DNA from: Flavobacteriaceae bacterium
GTDB taxonomy: Bacteria; Bacteroidota; Bacteroidia; Flavobacteriales; Flavobacteriaceae
DNA: 64,000 bases
Direction of reading: 5' to 3'
NCBI GenBank assembly: GCA_014238425.1
Contig: JABABD010000005.1
Coordinates: forward strand, 124,001 to 188,000
The notes below the pieces were generated by a model that was not told where the DNA came from, made no database searches, and saw nothing but the letters and a program-made list of their open reading frames with translations. Numbering within the stretch: position 1 is the first letter of the stretch; each line of letters begins with the position of its first letter. Shown piece by piece: positions 24,887-33,931 of this stretch. A program made the translations under genes and the position numbers.

Positions 24887-26234
24887 TAACAAAGTAGGTG
24901 TTTGGGCAATTACGGTAGCATTGGCTGGATTTTTATTCGGGTTTGATACTGTTGTAATAAGTGGTGCTAATAAACCACTTCAGGAACTATGGAATTTGTC
25001 TCCAATAAATCATGGTACATTTATTATGTCCATGGCTCTTTGGGGTACTGTTTTAGGGTCGTTAATGGGAGGTATTCCTACTAAACGACTTGGGCGAAAG
25101 AAAACCTTATTTTGGATTGGAATCCTGTTTTTTGTTTCAGCTATAGGTAGTGCCTTGGTTAATGACCCTTATCTGTTTTCCTTTTTTAGATTTATTGGTG
25201 GTGTTGGCGTTGGAGTTAGCTCAGTCGCAGCACCAATTTATATATCCGAAATTACATCACCCAAAAACCGTGGACGACTAGGAGCCTTGTATCAGTTCTG
25301 TTTGGTATTTGGAATCATGATTGCCTTTATTAGCAATTGGACACTTAAAGGTGTAGGTGGCATTAATGATTGGCGTTGGATGTTAGGTGTGGAAGCTATT
25401 CCAGCACTATTGTATACAATTATGGTGTTAAAAGTGCCTAATAGTCCAAGATGGCTAATTCTACAAAAAAGAGATGATGAGGCCGCTTTACCTGTATTGA
25501 ATATTATTTACGGCTCAATTGAAAAGGCAAAAGAGAAACTTATAGAAATAAAGCAGGATGCTGTCGAATCTATTAGCGGTGATAACCTTTTTAATAAAAG
25601 ATACAAACGTGTTTTGTGGCTTGGTTTTCTGATTGCCTTTTTTAATCAGTTATCCGGAATTAATTTTGTGCTATATTATGCTCCACAAATATTAGAGCAA
25701 GCTGGATTAGGTGGTGCAGATTCTTTATTTAATTCGATAGCTATTGGTATTGTCAACCTTGTTTTTACACTTATCGGAGTGCGATTAATTGATAAATTAG
25801 GTCGACGCCAATTACTAATTATTGGTTCTATAGGTTATATATTTAGTTTAATCATGGTTGGTCTTTGTTTTCAATTAGATTTAAGTCCAACATTATTAAT
25901 AACCTTCATCTGTCTGTTTGTAGCGTCTCATGCTATTGGTCAAGGCGCGGTAATTTGGGTGTTTATTTCAGAAATTTTCCCAAATCGCGTACGATCTTAT
26001 GGTCAGAGCTGGGGAACCGGAACACACTGGGTTTTTGCAGCAATAATTACATTAATCACACCTTTTTTCATAGATGATAAAGAAGGTGTTTTTAGAGATA
26101 ACCTTGAAGTTATTTATTATTTCTTTGCTGGTATGATGGTGCTTCAACTATTGTGGGCAATCTTTAAAATGCCAGAGACTAAAGGAGTTTCGCTTGAAGA
26201 GCTTGAAAAGCAATTAGCACCAGAAGATGAGTAA
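24879..26234 (+). CDS. MFS sugar porter, fructose/hexose importer
   Basis: The ATG at 24879 overlaps the GH32 stop by 8 bases and gives a 451-residue, 12-helix protein. The frame extends 7 codons upstream but adds nothing conserved. Sugar-porter signatures are present: 'GGIPTKRLGRKK' between helices 2 and 3, 'PIYISEITSPKNRGRLG' after helix 4, 'QLSGINFVLYYAPQIL' in helix 7 and 'PETKGVSLEELE' at the C-terminus. It should bring fructose or sucrose from the periplasm into the cell. Its stop overlaps the fructokinase start by the same ATGAGTAA arrangement, so the three genes are one operon. Confidence 0.94.
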   Translation: MSNNKVGVWAITVALAGFLFGFDTVVISGANKPLQELWNLSPINHGTFIMSMALWGTVLGSLMGGIPTKRLGRKKTLFWIGILFFVSAIGSALVNDPYLFSFFRFIGGVGVGVSSVAAPIYISEITSPKNRGRLGALYQFCLVFGIMIAFISNWTLKGVGGINDWRWMLGVEAIPALLYTIMVLKVPNSPRWLILQKRDDEAALPVLNIIYGSIEKAKEKLIEIKQDAVESISGDNLFNKRYKRVLWLGFLIAFFNQLSGINFVLYYAPQILEQAGLGGADSLFNSIAIGIVNLVFTLIGVRLIDKLGRRQLLIIGSIGYIFSLIMVGLCFQLDLSPTLLITFICLFVASHAIGQGAVIWVFISEIFPNRVRSYGQSWGTGTHWVFAAIITLITPFFIDDKEGVFRDNLEVIYYFFAGMMVLQLLWAIFKMPETKGVSLEELEKQLAPEDE

Positions 26235-27117
26235 GGTTCAAGTTGCTTGCTTTGGTGAAGTGCTTTGGGATGTGTTTCCAACCCGTAAAGTCATTGGTGG
26301 TGCTCCTTTGAATGTTGCACTAAGATTACAATCTTTAGGTGTGGATGTTGCCGTGATAAGCCGTATTGGAGATGACGATAACGGAGATAAAGCACTTAAT
26401 TACTTTATCGATAATGAAATCATTGGCTCTTTTGTACAAAAAGATAAAGTATTAGAAACAGGACACGTAATAGTGACTCTTGATGACAAAGGTTCAGCTT
26501 CCTATGAAGTATCCAAACCGGTAGCTTGGGATAATATTCAAGTAAATCAAGCGAATTTAGAACTCGTTTCTAATTCTCAAGTTTTTGTGTTTGGTAGTTT
26601 AGCTTGCCGAGAAAACGCAACTAAAGAAACTCTGCTAAAACTTATCGAAAAGGCGAATTATAAGATCTTCGATGTTAATCTTCGTCCTCCAGATTATACT
26701 GTTTCCTTGATAATTCAACTAGCTCAAAAGGCCGATTTTATAAAAATGAATGACGAAGAATTGGTTCAAATATGTACTGATATAGGCTCTTATGCCCCAA
26801 CTATTGAAGAACAAATACAGTTCATTTCAAAAGAAACTAATACCAATACACTTTGCATAACTAAAGGCAGTGATGGTGCTGTTCTTTTTCAAAATGACAA
26901 ATTTTACAAGAACAAAGGTTACAAGGTAATTGTTGAAGATACAGTAGGCGCAGGAGATTCGTTCTTGGCTAGTCTTATAACAAAACTTTTGTTAGAGAAT
27001 GAAGAGCCGCAAGCAGCTATTGATTTTGCTTGCGCCGTTGGCTCTTTAGTCGCTTCAAAAAAAGGCGCGAATCCTAAGATTACTTCAGAAGAGATAAAAG
27101 TTGTGTTAGAGTCTTAA
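26227..27117 (+). CDS. PfkB family fructokinase
   Basis: A 296-residue cytosolic kinase. PfkB signature 1 is seen around 'GGAPLNVA' (24-31). Signature 2 is 'DTVGAGDSF' (238-246) with catalytic base D244. The opening 'CFGEVLWDVFP' is typical of fructokinases and not of ribokinases. It phosphorylates fructose to fructose-6-phosphate, completing the GH32-porter-kinase pathway. It overlaps the porter gene by 8 bases, and a strong bidirectional terminator follows 100 bases later. Confidence 0.93.
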   Translation: MSKVQVACFGEVLWDVFPTRKVIGGAPLNVALRLQSLGVDVAVISRIGDDDNGDKALNYFIDNEIIGSFVQKDKVLETGHVIVTLDDKGSASYEVSKPVAWDNIQVNQANLELVSNSQVFVFGSLACRENATKETLLKLIEKANYKIFDVNLRPPDYTVSLIIQLAQKADFIKMNDEELVQICTDIGSYAPTIEEQIQFISKETNTNTLCITKGSDGAVLFQNDKFYKNKGYKVIVEDTVGAGDSFLASLITKLLLENEEPQAAIDFACAVGSLVASKKGANPKITSEEIKVVLES

Positions 27118-27217
27118 GGATGCGTTTTTGTAGTATTATTGAGTTTTTCATCCATAAAACAAATCAAAACTAAATACAAGCTTTCACCATGGAAGTTTGT
27201 GCTTTTGACAAACAAAT

Positions 27218-27249
27218 AAAAAAGCCTTCTCAGTTGAGAAGGCTTTTTT
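27218..27249. terminator. Bidirectional terminator
   Basis: GCCTTCTCA (27224-27232), a two-base loop and TGAGAAGGC (27235-27243) form a perfect 9-bp stem flanked by six A and six T. It lies between the convergent fructokinase and small membrane protein genes and can serve both. Confidence 0.92.
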
Positions 27250-27262
27250 ATTTTAACTATTG

Positions 27263-27691
27263 TTAATCAGCAGAAGGTGACATCTTATTGTAAATAAGAC
27301 TTGCCAAAACACCCATAATAGTAAAAAAGACAACATAAATGACTCCGTTTACAATAGTTCCTGTAAGATCTAACATATTGGAGGTTGCAAAATCAATAAC
27401 ACCATTGCCAAATCCTGCTAAGGCACCAATGCTTAGTCCAAATTTTGCTCCTTCAGAGACACTATGATGCCCTCTTGCCCATTTAGAATAAATAGTGGAG
27501 AATAATAAACCTTGGATAACACAGCCTAAAGCTAGCATTCCAAAATCTACAGGGTCTTTCATAACACCTGTAGCAGATCCTAAATGATCTTTAATGAAAG
27601 GATCTCCAATGATGCCCCACAATAAAAAGCCACCAGCAAACGACCAAATAGCAGTTACAATTGTTGAAACTAAGTTAGTTTTTGAAAACAT
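27263..27691 (-). CDS. Small four-helix integral membrane protein
   Basis: A 142-residue protein with four hydrophobic segments at about 8-27, 48-66, 82-100 and 110-133. Glycines are frequent within them. I do not recognise the family with confidence; it loosely resembles DUF1761-type proteins. It stands alone with the shared terminator at its 3' end and is divergent from the GAF protein gene. No function is proposed. Confidence 0.75.
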   Translation of the reverse strand: MFSKTNLVSTIVTAIWSFAGGFLLWGIIGDPFIKDHLGSATGVMKDPVDFGMLALGCVIQGLLFSTIYSKWARGHHSVSEGAKFGLSIGALAGFGNGVIDFATSNMLDLTGTIVNGVIYVVFFTIMGVLASLIYNKMSPSAD

Positions 27692-27820
27692 AATTCTTGA
27701 TTTTATTAGTTAGTATGATTTGAAATTACAAAATTTATGTTAATTATTCTTAAAACCCACGACTAAGGATACCTAGCTGTTTATATAAATTGTACCTTTA
27801 TATGTCATAAGATAGAAGAC

Positions 27821-30193
27821 ATGGATATCAACGATAACATAGAATCGCCTTTTAAGTTAAAAGTTAGTTTTAACAAGCTTATAGCTCAATATGAGGCACT
27901 TGCGAAAAGTAAGGATACTATTGTTTCGGCTAATGCTGAGCGTGTATTGGAGACAGCTAAGGCATTTCCTGAGTTGCGTGATGGTATCAGTGATGTATTG
28001 ATTTTGAATAAAAGAGAAAAAGAGATAAAACTCATTTTACAGGATGTTTTTAGTCCATTATTGACCAAAAATGAGATTAAAACAGCTGCAGTACCTTTTC
28101 ATAATCATATTTTCAATTCTTCAGAACGATTTAATAGCATTGTAAAAACCGCTGGAGACGATTTTGAACTAAAGATTCAAAACATGCCAGTTGATGACAC
28201 CTATATTATTGCTTGTACAATCATCCTGAATTTTTGTTATGGTTATAATTTGAATTTCAAACGTCCATTCTATTATGAAATCCCTGACGCCAATGGAATT
28301 ATGCGTTTTTATAAGATTTTGTATAACGCAGATTTTACAGAAATCATCCCAACGGATAAAGCGCCAAAGATTACTCAAAAAGATTATGATGAATTGCTTG
28401 ATAATTTTGAAAATATTGATCTATGGAAAGAAAAATTTCCTGAAGACAGCTATATCTTCAAGGGTTTTGTTATATCCAACATATTCGATGTTACTGATGA
28501 TCAGTCCATTTCTAATATTAAATCAACATTAATAGGCGAGGACAAGCGTAAAGATGAAGGCTTTATGGAAGGCTTTCATGATATATTTAGGTCACTACTA
28601 GGCTTGAAGGACATAAGGGTTGGCTTTTCAATTTATAACGAGGAAGAAGACTCCTTTGAACGCGTTTACGGTGTGGGCATGAATAGTTTCTTGCTCAATG
28701 AGTTGGATTCTCATAAATGTGCAGGAGCCTTATGTAGTTGGTCGTACGATCATTTACTTAGGGATAAGAAATTCTATGCAATTTCCAATGTCGACAAGTA
28801 TTACGAATTGTCTAAAGGAAAAGCGCCTCAAATGAAAACTTTGAAGATGCAAGGCATAAAAAGCGCAATTTTAGCACCTATAGCAAATGAACAAGGCTTA
28901 ATGGGGATTCTAGAAATAGTTTCAGATAAAGCACAGGTGCTTAATAGTATTAATGCTAATAAATTGGCAGATGTAATGCCATTTATTGTGTCTGCCGTGG
29001 AGCGATCCAAAAATGATGAAGAAAATTTGATTGAAGCCATCATACAAAAAGAATGTACGTCCATTCATCCTAGCGTTCATTGGAAATTTGAAAAAGAAGC
29101 AAAGAATTTTATTAAAGATCAAATGACTGGTGAAAAACCTAGTTTTAATAAAATTGCGTTCGAAAACATTTACCCTTTGTATGGACAAATAGATATTAAA
29201 GGTTCTTCTGAGGCCAGGAATTGGGCAACCAAGCAAGATTTGACTTTACAATTAACTGGAGTAAAAGATGTTTTAGAATCGGCTTCTAAAACTGAAAACC
29301 TTCCAATTTATGAACAATTTATTTATCAAATAAATGATTATTTAAAGGGTTTAGAGGAGCATTTTCAAGTTGATAGCGAACAGCAGATTTCTGCATTTTT
29401 TAGAGATGATATAGAACCTATATTGAAACATTTGTATACTACCGATGAACTAAAATCTCAGATTGATGATTATTTCAATAGCATTGACGACAAAGTAGAT
29501 GTATTATATAATCATAGAAAACAATATGATGATACCATTGCCTTGATCAACAAAGAAATGGCATCACTGCTTGATAAAAAACAAGTTGACGCTCAGTTAA
29601 TGTACCCTCACTATTTCGAGCGCTTTAAAACAGATGGTGTTGAGCATAATATGTACATTGGAGAGTCGATTACTAAAGAAGATAGCTTCAATCCTATTTA
29701 TCTATATAATCTACGATTATGGCAGTTGCAAGTGATGTGTGAGATGGAAAACTCATATTATTTAATGCAATCTGGATTTCCTGTTAAATTGGATGTTGCT
29801 TCTATGATTTTGGTGTTTAACCAACCATTGTCCATAAGCTTTAGAATGGATGAGAAGCAGTTTGATGTTGACGGAACATACAATGCTCGATATGAAATTG
29901 TTAAAAAACGTGTTGATAAAGCATACATAAAAGGAACAACAGAACGTGTGACACAAAAAGGGAAAATAAGTATTATTTATTCTCAAAAACAAGATGAACG
30001 CGAATACTTAAGGTATATTAAATTTTTGCAGTCTAAAAAATATTTAGATGATGATTTAGAAATTGTAGAGCTTCAAGATTTACAGGCTGTTACTGGGTTA
30101 AAAGCTATTCGTGTTAGTGTTTTATATCATAAAGATAAAGACGATAAGGCGTTTTATACGTACGATGATCTCATGAAAGAGATTAAAGCTTAG
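27821..30193 (+). CDS. GAF domain-containing cytoplasmic protein
   Basis: A 790-residue soluble protein without a signal peptide or membrane segments. A GAF-like domain occupies about 235-395, with 'MKTLKMQGIKSAILAPIANEQGLMGILEIVS' type strands near its end. The flanking regions are mostly helical, and residues 545-610 may be coiled. No output domain (kinase, cyclase, HTH) is visible, so it may act through protein contacts. Similar long GAF proteins are common in Flavobacteriaceae, without a known role as far as I know. A TACCTTTA box (27793-27800) may be its -7 element. It converges on the HD-PycTM gene. Confidence 0.7.
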   Translation: MDINDNIESPFKLKVSFNKLIAQYEALAKSKDTIVSANAERVLETAKAFPELRDGISDVLILNKREKEIKLILQDVFSPLLTKNEIKTAAVPFHNHIFNSSERFNSIVKTAGDDFELKIQNMPVDDTYIIACTIILNFCYGYNLNFKRPFYYEIPDANGIMRFYKILYNADFTEIIPTDKAPKITQKDYDELLDNFENIDLWKEKFPEDSYIFKGFVISNIFDVTDDQSISNIKSTLIGEDKRKDEGFMEGFHDIFRSLLGLKDIRVGFSIYNEEEDSFERVYGVGMNSFLLNELDSHKCAGALCSWSYDHLLRDKKFYAISNVDKYYELSKGKAPQMKTLKMQGIKSAILAPIANEQGLMGILEIVSDKAQVLNSINANKLADVMPFIVSAVERSKNDEENLIEAIIQKECTSIHPSVHWKFEKEAKNFIKDQMTGEKPSFNKIAFENIYPLYGQIDIKGSSEARNWATKQDLTLQLTGVKDVLESASKTENLPIYEQFIYQINDYLKGLEEHFQVDSEQQISAFFRDDIEPILKHLYTTDELKSQIDDYFNSIDDKVDVLYNHRKQYDDTIALINKEMASLLDKKQVDAQLMYPHYFERFKTDGVEHNMYIGESITKEDSFNPIYLYNLRLWQLQVMCEMENSYYLMQSGFPVKLDVASMILVFNQPLSISFRMDEKQFDVDGTYNARYEIVKKRVDKAYIKGTTERVTQKGKISIIYSQKQDEREYLRYIKFLQSKKYLDDDLEIVELQDLQAVTGLKAIRVSVLYHKDKDDKAFYTYDDLMKEIKA

Positions 30194-30400
30194 TTTCTAC
30201 TTTAAACTTATAAATTGTACCCTTACCACAACAAAATAAAATCTAGAATTGCTAATGCAAATTCATTACGTATGAATATGTCAAAGAGTATAGAGAAATA
30301 GAACCCTGCTTACTTTTATATTTTAATACAAACTCTATTATGTTCCATTCGTGAATATAGATTTAGGAAAATTATTTTAAGGTTAGTTAAAATAGCTGTA

Positions 30401-31603
30401 TCAAGCGGCTTGTCCTGATGTTATAAATGCTACTGCAAATGAAATCACACTTATTATTATTCCTAGCATAAATACAGTATACGTTAGTCGTAACAAGCTG
30501 TATTTTCTATTAAGTACTAAGCCTAGAAAATATAAATCTTTAGTAAGAGAACTATAGAGATAATCTCTGTCTTGCATCATTTCTTGCATAGCCCATTCAA
30601 ATTCATCCAACTTCATTTTATGGAAGTTTCCAAAGAATAGTAAGTTCACTTTTTTATTGGCAACATCTTCTTTACTGAATTTTCCACTTGTGACATTTGG
30701 TCGCGTAGCTAATACAGAGAGTACTATTGAAATAACAGTGGAGAGGGCAAATATAGCTGTGGGCCATATTAAGTAATCATTGGAAGGATTGTCTAGTTTT
30801 GACACTAAATTGGAGAGTACTAAAGAAATAATAATAGCGTTGACAGATAGCAAAATATTAGCCTTTGTATCAGCAATGTCCGATAAGGTAATATGATTGC
30901 GAAGAGCCACTCTAAACATTGTTTCTATACCACGTTCTGGCAATTCGATTTTATTCTTTTTAAAATTTAGTTCCTCTCTTTTTTGCTTTAGTTTGCTATT
31001 ATCTCCTTTAACCCTTTTTTGAATTTTTAATAACTGAGATAAATTTTTGCCTTTAGCTTTGTCCCAATTTATCAATGCTTCATCAGTATGAAACTTATGT
31101 TTTGTACTTAAAAAATCAATATTTCCTTCTAACCATTCTGCTTCAGATAATCTTTTGTTCGCGGTTAATTCCCATTCTTTACGAAGTAATTCAGAAATAT
31201 CAATGTAGTTTTTGTTGCCTATATGTGCGCAATCGGCATCACGAATTATCTTCTCTAGTTGGTTTTGTGGAATATGCTCCATTTTAGTAGCTAAAATCAG
31301 ATCCGAAATTATAGCGACATCTTCTTTAGAGACATTATGTTTCGCCAAAAATTCGCTCGCAATTTTCACACTTTCTTTTTCATGATTGTCAGCTCCTTTT
31401 ATATAACCAGTGTCATGAAACCAAGCACTTATAAGTAACTGATCTTTTTCAGCTCTATCTACACCAGAAAGTTCCGCAAGTTCGCCCGTTTTTGAAACAA
31501 CACGTTGGGTGTGTGCTAGATTGTGATATACATACGTGCTATCAAGTTTTTCATTTAATAAATGAACTACATATTTCTCAGCTTTAGCAATAAGAGTATT
31601 CAT
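30401..31603 (-). CDS. HD domain fused to Pycsar effector-type transmembrane (PycTM/DUF5706) domain
   Basis: A 400-residue protein. Residues 20-135 form an HD phosphohydrolase domain with H31, H63-D64 in 'WFHDTGY', H74 and D122/D124 in 'IRDADCAH'. After a charged helical linker (180-225) comes a PycTM-like domain, with 'LSDIADTKANILLSVNAI' leading into membrane segments at about 248-267, 279-299 and 373-394. PycTM domains are the membrane-damaging effectors of Pycsar cyclic-pyrimidine defence. Here no nucleotide cyclase lies next to it, and fusion to an HD domain suggests that the protein hydrolyses or senses a nucleotide itself. Fused versions are common in Flavobacteria, and their role is open. 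Confidence 0.85.
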   Translation of the reverse strand: MNTLIAKAEKYVVHLLNEKLDSTYVYHNLAHTQRVVSKTGELAELSGVDRAEKDQLLISAWFHDTGYIKGADNHEKESVKIASEFLAKHNVSKEDVAIISDLILATKMEHIPQNQLEKIIRDADCAHIGNKNYIDISELLRKEWELTANKRLSEAEWLEGNIDFLSTKHKFHTDEALINWDKAKGKNLSQLLKIQKRVKGDNSKLKQKREELNFKKNKIELPERGIETMFRVALRNHITLSDIADTKANILLSVNAIIISLVLSNLVSKLDNPSNDYLIWPTAIFALSTVISIVLSVLATRPNVTSGKFSKEDVANKKVNLLFFGNFHKMKLDEFEWAMQEMMQDRDYLYSSLTKDLYFLGLVLNRKYSLLRLTYTVFMLGIIISVISFAVAFITSGQAA

Positions 31604-31777
31604 AAAAGAGTGATGATTTATAAAGTAAAAATACTAAACTTTAAATTAGTGAATTTGATGATTGAATAACGCCAGTATTGGTCGTAAATTATAACAATGC
31701 TTTCATGTTCATGAAAAATGATTGTCAGGAATGTATTTATAATCTAACTATATTTATCATAACATAAGTATTATTTA

Positions 31778-32812
31778 ATGGTTCATAAAATCCAGGCTGA
31801 GATTAATAAAGTGTATTTTATTAATAAATACACTTTGGTTCATATACTTGATGGAACCGGAAATATCCAAGTGGATTTTAAAAGTTATGAAGACTGGGAA
31901 GACAAAGCTATTTTTCTAGAAAAAGGACAGTATATTAAATTCATGTCTGATGATTTTCTAGTACGTTTTATAGAGTTTCCGAATGAAATACTGCACAAAT
32001 CTAAGGATGTAAGAATCTTATTTAAGCATTTAATCTCGTTAGGCTACATCAATTTTAAGGAATGTGTGGATTGCCAAGCATTTTTGAGCAACACGGTTTT
32101 TAATGACCAAATGAGCAACCTTATTGATGTCTCCACTAAACAATGGTATTGGCAAAACCCGTTTCAAGCTAATAAAGAAGAGTATCAGGTTATCTTTGAT
32201 GTTAAGGATGTTATAGATACAGAGTTTTCTAATAAAATAGATATAAAATCTCTGATAAATCATATGCATCACGATTATAATGCACAACATTTGGTTAGAG
32301 ATAAATTAGGAATTACAATTAACAAGCTAATTAATAAAAAGCAATTACTCGAAAGTAAAAAGGATATTGCTTTTACAGATAAGAGTATTCAAGAAATTGC
32401 TTTTGAACAAGGTTACAAAGATCCTGCTTATTTTAATCGAGTATTTAAAAATAAAGTTGGAGAAACACCTAATCAGTTCAGGAATACATTTGATTATGAA
32501 AACAGAGATATGTTTTCTCAAAATATTATCGAGCTTATTCAATTATTTCACCAAGAAGAACATGCAATAGGATTTTATGCAGATAAGATGAATCTTAGCG
32601 TAAAGGTATTATTAAAAAAAGTAAAGCAAAAAATGAATAGCTCTCTAGGGCAATTAATTCGTCATCAAATTATTCATTCTGCTAAAATAATGTTATCAGA
32701 AAGTAATAATGTTAAAGACGTAGCATACGAATTAGGCTTTGAAGAGGCCAATCATTTTTCCAGATTCTTCACAAATTACGTTGGTGTTTCACCTTCGACC
32801 TTCAAAAAGTAA
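31778..32812 (+). CDS. AraC family regulator with two tandem HTH domains
   Basis: A 344-residue protein. The N-terminal 150 residues form the sensing part. Residues about 158-236 contain an AraC-type HTH half with 'SIQEIAFEQGYKDPAYFNRVFKNKVGETPNQF', and 250-343 contain a second complete AraC domain ending 'NHFSRFFTNYVGVSPSTFKK'. Two AraC DNA-binding domains in one chain are unusual and suggest recognition of two adjacent sites by a monomer. Its stop codon overlaps a conserved 18-bp motif that lies before the NTF2-like/YHS gene pair, so these genes may be its targets. Confidence 0.88.
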   Translation: MVHKIQAEINKVYFINKYTLVHILDGTGNIQVDFKSYEDWEDKAIFLEKGQYIKFMSDDFLVRFIEFPNEILHKSKDVRILFKHLISLGYINFKECVDCQAFLSNTVFNDQMSNLIDVSTKQWYWQNPFQANKEEYQVIFDVKDVIDTEFSNKIDIKSLINHMHHDYNAQHLVRDKLGITINKLINKKQLLESKKDIAFTDKSIQEIAFEQGYKDPAYFNRVFKNKVGETPNQFRNTFDYENRDMFSQNIIELIQLFHQEEHAIGFYADKMNLSVKVLLKKVKQKMNSSLGQLIRHQIIHSAKIMLSESNNVKDVAYELGFEEANHFSRFFTNYVGVSPSTFKK

Positions 32813-32823
32813 AAAGTACAATT
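32806..32823 (+). promoter_or_regulatory. Shared 18-bp upstream motif, copy 1
   Basis: AAAGTAAAAAGTACAATT differs by two bases from the copy at 39107. It lies 98 bases before the NTF2-like gene start and exactly 41 bases before a CATATTTG box (32865-32872) that fits TAnnTTTG with one mismatch. It is probably an activator site, perhaps for one of the three AraC proteins nearby. Confidence 0.5.
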
Positions 32824-32920
32824 TATAGCGTGTTTTGTATACGCGACAGACTTAAGTTCATTCGCATATTTGCAGTGTAATTACATTATACAATTTGTTT
32901 AATCACTAAAAAATATAAAA

Positions 32921-33277
32921 ATGAATATTAAAGAACAAGCAACAAAAATGGACGCCGTAGTTTCAACTGGGGCAGTAGTAGATGCAGTAAAACAATTTTT
33001 CGCAGAAAGCGCTAGCACTTCAGATCATGGAGAGGGAGGAACAACATCAAATAAAGCTGATATGGTGGCGAAAATGGAAGGTTTCACAGCGGGAATCGAA
33101 AAAGTTAACGGAATTACCTTACATCATACAATCGTAGACGGTAATGTATCAGCCTCAGAGTTTACTTTCGATTTCGATATGAAGGGTGGAGGAAAAATTT
33201 ATTGGCATGAAATTATTCGTCGTATTTGGAATGACGAAGGAAAAGTGATTCAAGAGGAATACTTTAATGCAGAGTAA
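32921..33277 (+). CDS. SnoaL/NTF2-like family protein
   Basis: A 118-residue soluble protein with the NTF2-like pattern of an N-terminal helix pair ('AVVDAVKQFFAESAST'), then strands with a central 'GITLHHTIVDGN', and the end 'IYWHEIIRRIWNDEGKVIQEEYF'. Such folds are used by isomerases, cyclases and binding proteins, and no catalytic residues can be singled out. It precedes the YHS gene by 30 bases, so the two are likely cotranscribed from a promoter preceded by the 18-bp motif. The specific function is unknown. Confidence 0.75.
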   Translation: MNIKEQATKMDAVVSTGAVVDAVKQFFAESASTSDHGEGGTTSNKADMVAKMEGFTAGIEKVNGITLHHTIVDGNVSASEFTFDFDMKGGGKIYWHEIIRRIWNDEGKVIQEEYFNAE

Positions 33278-33307
33278 TCCAATATTAAAATTAAAGAATT
33301 ATAAAAG

Positions 33308-33781
33308 ATGAAAAATTTAATAAGAACATCAGTTTTGGGACTTGCTTTAGTCGTAAGTTCAATGACATTTGCTCAAAATAGAATGTCAAATAATGTAGAT
33401 AACAGTACGATACATCTACAAGGATATAGTCCAGTATCATATTTAGATTTAGGAATTGCACAAAAAGGATTAAAAGAGTTTAAATCTGTACATGAAAAAA
33501 TAACGTATTATTTTACATCTGCAGAACAGAAAGCAACGTTTGATAAAAACCCTGTAAAATATAAACCTCAATATGGTGGATTCTGTGCTTTTGGAACCTA
33601 TGCAGGAGCCAAGTTTAGACCTGACCCTAATAAGTTCATCGTAAAAGACGGAAAATATTTTTTATTCTTGTATGACCTTAATTTAGATGCTCAGCTATTG
33701 TGGTTAAATGAAAAAAATCATGAGAAACTTGTTGCGGGAGCAGATAAAAATTGGAAAAGCTTAAGTAAAACTTTTAATTAG
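33308..33781 (+). CDS. Secreted YHS domain-containing protein
   Basis: A 157-residue protein with a signal peptide ending at 'MTFAQ' (about 22). A YHS-type domain spans 30-120: 'LQGYSPVSYLD', 'YYFTSAEQKATFDKNPVKYKPQYGGFCAFG', with a single Cys in 'GGFC'. YHS domains are small modules often associated with metal binding. Standalone secreted forms are common in Bacteroidota, and their role is unclear to me. It is cotranscribed with the NTF2-like gene, and a terminator follows. Confidence 0.88.
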   Translation: MKNLIRTSVLGLALVVSSMTFAQNRMSNNVDNSTIHLQGYSPVSYLDLGIAQKGLKEFKSVHEKITYYFTSAEQKATFDKNPVKYKPQYGGFCAFGTYAGAKFRPDPNKFIVKDGKYFLFLYDLNLDAQLLWLNEKNHEKLVAGADKNWKSLSKTFN

Positions 33782-33801
33782 TATAATACTCAAATTAAAA
33801 G

Positions 33802-33845
33802 AAAGCATGCTTTTGGATAAAACATTCAAGAGGGTGCTTTTTTTA
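33802..33845 (+). terminator. Terminator after the YHS gene
   Basis: AAAGCATGCT (33802-33811) can pair with AGGGTGCTTT (33831-33840), with one mismatch and one G-T pair, followed by a run of T to 33844. The inner AAAGCATGCTTT is itself palindromic, so alternative folds exist. Confidence 0.6.
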
Positions 33846-33869
33846 CGTATATATATCGTTAAAAAAATA

Positions 33870-33887
33870 TGGTGTAAGTTTACACCA
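33870..33887. promoter_or_regulatory. 18-bp interrupted palindrome upstream of AraC gene
   Basis: TGGTGTAA and TTACACCA are perfect inverted 8-mers separated by GT. They lie 44 bases before the ATG of the AraC gene at 33932, and no T run follows, so an operator is more likely than a terminator. The bound protein is unknown. Confidence 0.55.
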
Positions 33888-33931
33888 CACGTATTTTTTT
33901 ATTGAATGAGTCTATTTGAAATAGAATTATA

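Noticed and set aside
30401..31603. Complete Pycsar antiphage system
   Set aside because: Only the effector-type domain is present; neither neighbour (GAF protein, AraC regulator) has nucleotide cyclase motifs.
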